A stretch of 9,340 bases of DNA from the NCBI GenBank assembly GCA_022718015.1, contig JAIHZV010000031.1, forward strand, positions 1 through 9,340, written 5' to 3'. The notes below the pieces were generated by a model, which saw nothing but the letters and a program-made list of their open reading frames with translations, was not told the DNA's origin and made no database searches. Every line of letters begins with the position of its first letter. The stretch's first letter is position 1. Both the position numbers and the translations under genes were made by a program. Shown here piece after piece: positions 5,153-9,340 of this stretch. This DNA is from Phascolarctobacterium sp. GTDB taxonomy: Bacteria > Bacillota > Negativicutes > Acidaminococcales > Acidaminococcaceae.

Positions 5153-6682
5153 ATGCAAAGGATAGCAATCATTGATATCGGCTCTAACTCTGCGCGTCTA
5201 GTTATCAGCCATCTCTATAAAAACGGCGCGTATAATATGGTCTATAATCAGAAGGAGGCACTGCGCCTCAGCCAAAAGGTCAACGACAAAAACCTGCTGA
5301 CCGAGGAAGCCTTCAGCAGCACCATTGAAACAATGAAAAGCTTTGCCTATATGTGCAAAATCTATCAGGCAGACAAAACCATCGCCGTAGCCACCGCCGC
5401 TATCCGCAACTCGCAGAACGGCGCAGAGCTCGTTGCGCGTGTAGCCGAGGAAACCGGCATTCAGCTGCACATCATCTCCGGCAATACTGAGGCCTACTTC
5501 AGCTATCTTGGCGTTATCAACACCCTGAACGTCAAGGACGGCATCATCTTCGACCTTGGCGGCGGCAGCACCGAGCTGATTTTATTCAAGAACCGCAAGA
5601 TTTTGGAGACCGTCTCCCTGCCCATCGGCGCAGTAAACACCACCGCAATGTTCAACACGCGCAATGTTATGCCGCCAAACGTCTACAGCGATGTCAGCTT
5701 CTTCATCATGAGCAGGCTCGACCAATATCCGTGGATTAAGCAGGCAGGCCTGCCGCTTATCGGCGTCGGCGGCACAGCACGTACTGTTGCCAAGATAATT
5801 CAGCGCAGCAAAAAATATCCTGCGACGAAAATCCACAACTATGCCTATACCATGCAGGTCTATCGCGACTTCTTCAACAAGCTGCGCAGCACAAATCTGG
5901 AGCAGCGCAAAAAAATCTCCGGTCTGAGCAGCGAGCGCAGCGATATTATTCTTGCAGGCAGCAGCATTATCCGCTGCCTGCTCGAAGCGACAGGCGCCCC
6001 CAAGCTCATCACCTCTGGCTGCGGTCTGCGTGAAGGCCTGTTCTACGATTATTATTCTAAATCGTTCAAGGTGCCGCTGATTGCACCGGATATTCTGGCA
6101 CGCAGCCGCGAGAACATGCTCAAGCTGTACGAAAAAACTGATTCCACCCACGCGCGTCATATCGCACATCTTGCCCTGTCTATGTTCGACAGCTGGAAGG
6201 AGCTGCACGGCCTGCGCCAAAGCTATCGCCGCCTGCTCGAAACAGCAGCCCTGCTGCACGACATCGGCATCACCATCAACTTCTACAGCCATGCGCGCCA
6301 CAGTGCCTATATGATTCAAAACGCCAAGCTCTTCGGCCTCACGCACAAGGAGCAGCTTATCACCGCTGCTATCGCAGGCTGGCACAACGGCATTTCCAAA
6401 AGCTATTTCAAAGACCGCTTCTACAAGGATATGCTGACCGAGGAAAACTGGGCCACCATCAATAAGCTTGCCCTGCTGCTGGCGCTGGCAGAAAGCCTCG
6501 ACTATACGGAAACAACGCAGATTCACATCATCCAGCCGACGCTGAACAAAAAATCTGCTCTGCTCAAGCTGTACGCCCAAGGCATCCCCAGCATCGAAAT
6601 GCATCAGATAAAAGGACATCTCGCCTGGTTCAAGAAGGCCTTCGGTGTAGACCTGCAGATTGAGCTGGCAACAGCAAAATAA
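5153..6682 (+). CDS. ppx: exopolyphosphatase, Ppx/GppA family with C-terminal HD domain, 509 aa
   Basis: Ppx removes terminal phosphates from polyphosphate; relatives (GppA) hydrolyse pppGpp, and sequence alone does not fully separate the two. The actin-like N-terminal half has an intact first phosphate loop DIGSNSARL (8-16), the ISGNTEAYFSYLG segment (108-120) where E113 matches the catalytic Glu, the second phosphate loop DLGGGSTEL (134-142) and GVGGTAR (204-210). The C-terminal HD domain shows ARHIAHLAL (334-342), LLHDIG (367-372), GWHNG (409-413) and LAESLD (445-450). Length is close to that of E. coli PPX (513 aa). I chose ATG at 5153 because AGAGGAG lies about 7 nt upstream and MQRIAIIDIGSN begins exactly like the family; an in-frame GTG at 5126 has no ribosome site. 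It is divergent from the ppx-like/ppk operon and ends in a bidirectional terminator. Placement opposite ppk favours polyphosphate as substrate. Confidence 0.93.
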   Translation: MQRIAIIDIGSNSARLVISHLYKNGAYNMVYNQKEALRLSQKVNDKNLLTEEAFSSTIETMKSFAYMCKIYQADKTIAVATAAIRNSQNGAELVARVAEETGIQLHIISGNTEAYFSYLGVINTLNVKDGIIFDLGGGSTELILFKNRKILETVSLPIGAVNTTAMFNTRNVMPPNVYSDVSFFIMSRLDQYPWIKQAGLPLIGVGGTARTVAKIIQRSKKYPATKIHNYAYTMQVYRDFFNKLRSTNLEQRKKISGLSSERSDIILAGSSIIRCLLEATGAPKLITSGCGLREGLFYDYYSKSFKVPLIAPDILARSRENMLKLYEKTDSTHARHIAHLALSMFDSWKELHGLRQSYRRLLETAALLHDIGITINFYSHARHSAYMIQNAKLFGLTHKEQLITAAIAGWHNGISKSYFKDRFYKDMLTEENWATINKLALLLALAESLDYTETTQIHIIQPTLNKKSALLKLYAQGIPSIEMHQIKGHLAWFKKAFGVDLQIELATAK

Positions 6683-6691
6683 CACCTAACT

Positions 6692-6731
6692 AAAAAGGGT
6701 TCCCGCACCTCAATGCAGGAACCCTTTTTTT
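6692..6731. terminator. bidirectional rho-independent terminator between ppx and the M20 peptidase gene
   Basis: AAAAAGGGTTCC (6692-6703) pairs with GGAACCCTTTTT (6718-6729), a perfect 12-bp stem counting the A/T part. After one mismatch a further GCA/TGC pairs around a six-base loop. T7 follows on the plus strand, and on the minus strand the stem is followed by T5. The element lies 10 bp past the ppx stop and 7 bp past the peptidase stop, so it can end both convergent transcripts. Confidence 0.92.
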
Positions 6732-6737
6732 ATTTGC

Positions 6738-7871
6738 TTATTTTGCTGCGGCCTTCAAAATACCGTGTACCATGAGAGCGCTGTTATACAAATCCTCTTC
6801 CTTGATGAATTCGTCAACAGTATGGACATTGCTCATGCCCGTGCCCAAGATTACGCTCGGCAGGCCATAAGCATTGAAGAAGTTGGCATCACTGCCGCCG
6901 CCGGTAACGGTGATTTCCGGTGTAAAGCCATGCTCTGCGCAGGAAGCCTTCGCCAGACGTACCACCTCGCTGTCCTCAGCAACAGAGAAGGAGGAATACT
7001 TATGCTCGACAGCAGCCTCTGCCCTCGCGCCATACTTTTGCGCACTATTCACGATAGTATCCACAATCTCAGAGCAGATTGCTTCGAGCTTTTCTTTATT
7101 ACGGCTGCGTGCATCGCCCTCAATCGTTACGAGGTCAGGCACGATATTCGTTGCCTTGCCGCCGCCGATAATGCCGATGTTGCAGGTTGTTTCCTCATCA
7201 ATACGGCCATAGCGCTGCACGTCAGCCAAAGCCTTAGCAGCAATCATAATGGAGTTGATGCCCTTTTCCGGCTCCAGACCGCCATGCGCAGTTTTGCCGA
7301 TGATATCAATTTTATATTTTTTCTGTCCCGGTGCGCCAATAACAATCTCGCCCGGTGCGCCTTCACCATCCAGCGCATAGCCAACGTCTGCACGCAGCTT
7401 GGACTTATCCATGCAGCGAGAGCCGTTTACGCCGCCCTCCTCACAGATAGTGAAGAGAATCTGAATTGCACCATGCGCAGTGCCTTCCTCCAGCAGCAGG
7501 CGGATGCCCTCTAAAATAGCCTCTACGCCAGACTTGTCGTCGCCGCCTAAAATAGTCGTGCCGTCGCTGTACAGCACGCCGTCCTTTTGTACAACAGTCG
7601 TGCCGCCGCAGGGCTCCACGCCGTCCATATGTGCAGAAAGCAGTACGCACGAAGCCTTCTCGCAGCCCTCGCTTGCAGGCAGGAACGCCCACAGGTTGCC
7701 GCAGTTGCCGCCTAACAGCTCACCGGCATTATCCTCCTCTACAGTAAAGCCCATAGCCTCCAGCTTGCCCTTCAGCAAATCGAAAACAGGACGCTCCTGT
7801 AAGCCATGGCAGGGAAGTGCCACGATTTCCTTAAACTCTGCGAGCATACGCTCCTTGTTTACTTGTGTCAT
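6738..7871 (-). CDS. M20-family metallopeptidase, PepT-like, 377 aa
   Basis: A zinc-dependent exopeptidase of the M20 family, most like the peptidase T-like group that trims small peptides in the cytosol. The metal and catalytic residues of the family are all visible. SAHMDGVEP gives H81 and D83 beside the active site, GGDDKSG gives bridging D111, CEEGG gives the general base E144 and ligand E145, ALDGEG gives D168, and GMSNVHTVDE gives H350. The inserted dimerisation domain runs from about GKTAHGG (192-198) to about residue 290, then TGGGSDANFF (323-332) returns to the catalytic domain. No signal peptide is present. The start is ATG 7871 with AAAGGA nine bases upstream; an in-frame TTG at 7880 abuts the ribosome site and is unlikely. 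The exact substrate (tripeptide or other amide) is not determined. It lies 26 bp after mntP and could share its transcript. Confidence 0.93.
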   Translation of the reverse strand: MTQVNKERMLAEFKEIVALPCHGLQERPVFDLLKGKLEAMGFTVEEDNAGELLGGNCGNLWAFLPASEGCEKASCVLLSAHMDGVEPCGGTTVVQKDGVLYSDGTTILGGDDKSGVEAILEGIRLLLEEGTAHGAIQILFTICEEGGVNGSRCMDKSKLRADVGYALDGEGAPGEIVIGAPGQKKYKIDIIGKTAHGGLEPEKGINSIMIAAKALADVQRYGRIDEETTCNIGIIGGGKATNIVPDLVTIEGDARSRNKEKLEAICSEIVDTIVNSAQKYGARAEAAVEHKYSSFSVAEDSEVVRLAKASCAEHGFTPEITVTGGGSDANFFNAYGLPSVILGTGMSNVHTVDEFIKEEDLYNSALMVHGILKAAAK

Positions 7872-7897
7872 ATATATCAATCCTTTCTATAAATAGC

Positions 7898-8455
7898 TTA
7901 TAACCAGCCAGTGTGCTCCAGCAAAATCTTCACACCGATGCAGATAAGCACGCTGCCGCCGCAGATATTCGCGCGTGCGCCCACCGCACTGCCCAGCCTG
8001 AAGCCTGCCAGACCGCCAAAGGCAGCAATAACAAAAGTAACAACGCCAATCAGCGTCGAGGACAGCCAAATATTGACGTTCAAAAACGCTAGGCTGATAC
8101 CGACAGCCAGAGCATCAATGCTGGTAGCAACAGCCAGCACCGCCATCTCCTTCGTCGTATAGCTTTTCTTGATGTCGCAGGCCTCCTTTGCCTCGCGAAT
8201 CATGTTCACGCCTAGATATAAAAGCAGCGCAAAGGCAAGCCAATGGTCATAATCGACAATATAATCACGGAAGGACGCCGCTCCAAAATAGCCGATAACA
8301 GGCATCAGAAACTGAAAGGATCCGAACCAAAGGCCAAAGCGCAGCGCACCAGCCGTTCTGCTCTCCGGCGCCAGCACCATACTACCGCAAACAGACACCG
8401 CAAAGGCATCCATCGCCAGACTGACAGCCAAAAGTAGCAATTCTGCTAAGCTCAT
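7898..8455 (-). CDS. mntP: manganese efflux pump MntP, 185 aa
   Basis: MntP exports Mn2+ from the cytoplasm and protects against manganese toxicity. The protein is about the size of E. coli MntP (188 aa) and has six predicted hydrophobic segments arranged as two related halves. Each half carries the family signature with a membrane aspartate: SLAMDAFAVS (12-21, D16) and ATSIDALAVGI (110-120, D114). A charged cytosolic loop (REAKEACDIKKSYTTKE, 87-103) separates the halves. The ATG has GAGGGG about 7 nt upstream. Only 70 bp separate it from the upstream exporter-like gene, too little for a full yybP-ykoY manganese riboswitch, and no convincing promoter is visible there, so it may be transcribed with its neighbours. 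Confidence 0.95.
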   Translation of the reverse strand: MSLAELLLLAVSLAMDAFAVSVCGSMVLAPESRTAGALRFGLWFGSFQFLMPVIGYFGAASFRDYIVDYDHWLAFALLLYLGVNMIREAKEACDIKKSYTTKEMAVLAVATSIDALAVGISLAFLNVNIWLSSTLIGVVTFVIAAFGGLAGFRLGSAVGARANICGGSVLICIGVKILLEHTGWL

Positions 8456-8525
8456 ATTTTCCCCTCACAAAAATCTTCAACAACTAAATCAGCACCAAAA
8501 TCACCTAGAAGGTATTAGATGCATC

Positions 8526-9011
8526 TCATTTACTTTCTTTTTCCTTGCGCAACAGCAGCAGCAAACGCTTATGATCCTTGCTCATCTTAAACACGCGGAA
8601 TACACTCGTCATCAGCATCATGCCCAAGGCAATCGCGCTGGCATCCATCACCGTAGTAATCAGGATATTCACGCCTGTATCATAATTATTCTCGATAATC
8701 GCCGCCATGCCTCTGTACATGCCAAGTCCCGGCACAATCGGAATAATACCGGGAATAACAAAAATCGTTACCGGCTGCTTAAAAACACGCGCCGCCAGCT
8801 CGCTCAACAGCGACAGCACCACCGTCGCCGCAAACATAGCATAGAAGGAGTCATAATTTAAATCCTTACGGATATAGACATAAACAACCCAGCCTACAGC
8901 GCCAATCAGACCGCTGACGTGCAAGCTTTTGCGCGGCGCCTGAAACAGCACGCCGAAGGCCGCTGTTGCCAGAAACGAAAAGAGGAAGGCCTCCCAGTAA
9001 TTTATGCCCAT
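8526..9011 (-). CDS. small subunit of a threonine/serine exporter-like pair (ThrE_2/DUF3815 type), 161 aa
   Basis: A small membrane protein matching the C-terminal part of the ThrE threonine/serine exporter, which many bacteria encode as a separate gene. It has about five hydrophobic segments (roughly 7-24, 33-48, 55-75, 82-100 and 115-140). The characteristic IPGIIPIVPG motif is at 86-95, followed by GMYRGMAAI (97-105). The tail is basic and charged (SKDHKRL to KEKESK), consistent with a cytosolic C-terminus. I prefer ATG 9011, preceded by GGGGGTGG; an in-frame GTG at 9020 would add three residues but abuts its ribosome site. The gene overlaps the stop of the upstream partner by 10 bp, indicating translational coupling and joint assembly. 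Substrate is inferred from family membership; other YjjP/YjjB-type pairs act on succinate or related acids. Confidence 0.87.
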   Translation of the reverse strand: MGINYWEAFLFSFLATAAFGVLFQAPRKSLHVSGLIGAVGWVVYVYIRKDLNYDSFYAMFAATVVLSLLSELAARVFKQPVTIFVIPGIIPIVPGLGMYRGMAAIIENNYDTGVNILITTVMDASAIALGMMLMTSVFRVFKMSKDHKRLLLLLRKEKESK

Positions 9012-9340
9012 AGCTTCCACCCCCAGTGATACCAGATAAGCAGGCTAAAGGCCAGGCCAATAGCGATAGACGTAGCAAAGAGCATAGCCTCCGCTATACG
9101 CGCATTGCCCGACATCAGGTCGCCTGCCATATAGTCACGCAGACCGTTGGTGAAGGCCACGCCAGGCAAAAACGGCATCAACGCACCTACGATAATATTC
9201 GTGCGCGTACACTCGCCGTCCATCTCACAGCACATAATCGCCAAAGCACCGATGGCTGCACCGGAAAGCGCATTCTCCCAAAAGGCACTCGGACGATAGC
9301 CGCCGAGCTGCTTTAAAAGCACCATCGACAAGCCGCCCGT
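9002..9340 (-). CDS. threonine/serine exporter-like large subunit (ThrE/DUF1212 type), C-terminal 112 aa only
   Basis: The frame is open through the right edge of the window (ACG GGC GGC TTG... on the minus strand), so this is the 3' part of a gene whose start lies outside. DUF1212 proteins are usually about 250 aa, so roughly the last half is present. Visible family features are the PFLPGVAFTNGLRDYMAGD stretch and SGNARIAEAMLFATSIAIG just after it, with hydrophobic helices before and after. The protein ends in WYHWGWKLWA. Its partner, the small ThrE_2-type subunit, starts inside its last codons. Together they would form one inner-membrane exporter; YjjP/YjjB of E. coli are built the same way. 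The in-frame ATG and TTG near 9323-9331 should not be read as the true start. Confidence 0.85.
   Translation of the reverse strand, partial: TGGLSMVLLKQLGGYRPSAFWENALSGAAIGALAIMCCEMDGECTRTNIIVGALMPFLPGVAFTNGLRDYMAGDLMSGNARIAEAMLFATSIAIGLAFSLLIWYHWGWKLWA

Noticed and set aside
5582..6685. Long open frame antisense to ppx
   Set aside because: It is the opposite strand of the ppx coding sequence. The translation shows no recognisable motif, and the frame would begin just inside the terminator.

Overview
The window is a chromosomal stretch from a bacterium of moderate GC. It looks like a Bacillota member, possibly of the Negativicutes. That placement is an inference from gene style (strong AGGAGG-type ribosome sites, a split threonine/serine exporter pair, Ppx-HD paralogs beside ppk), not from a diagnostic marker. 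There is no insertion sequence, integrase, phage structural gene or CRISPR array.

Layout. The left edge holds the 5' two thirds of a tRNA-Arg(CCU) gene on the minus strand with its own sigma70-type promoter. Next come two minus-strand genes of unknown function: a 197-residue protein and a 113-residue protein. The 113-residue gene has its own promoter and a strong terminator.

The centre is a polyphosphate locus. ppk (polyphosphate kinase 1, minus strand) is joined by a TAATG overlap to an upstream Ppx/GppA-like gene whose phosphate-binding motifs are degraded but whose HD domain looks intact. A canonical exopolyphosphatase gene, ppx, is transcribed divergently from a shared 242-bp intergenic region. 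That region carries an 18-bp imperfect direct repeat exactly 40 bp apart, inverted CAGGAA elements and TTAACA-like repeats. Synthesis and breakdown of polyphosphate, plus a probable pseudoenzyme regulator, are thus controlled from one small region.

On the right, ppx converges on a minus-strand M20-family (PepT-like) metallopeptidase gene, and a bidirectional terminator separates them. Upstream of the peptidase, in the same direction, lie mntP (manganese efflux) and a two-gene threonine/serine exporter-like pair: a small ThrE_2-type subunit overlapping the end of a DUF1212/ThrE-type subunit cut by the right edge. These minus-strand genes are spaced closely enough to be co-transcribed, but no clear internal promoter or terminator is visible between them.

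The best candidates for something undescribed are the degenerate Ppx-HD protein coupled to ppk and the repeat-rich divergent control region. The two unknown genes at the left are ordinary conserved-hypothetical candidates.
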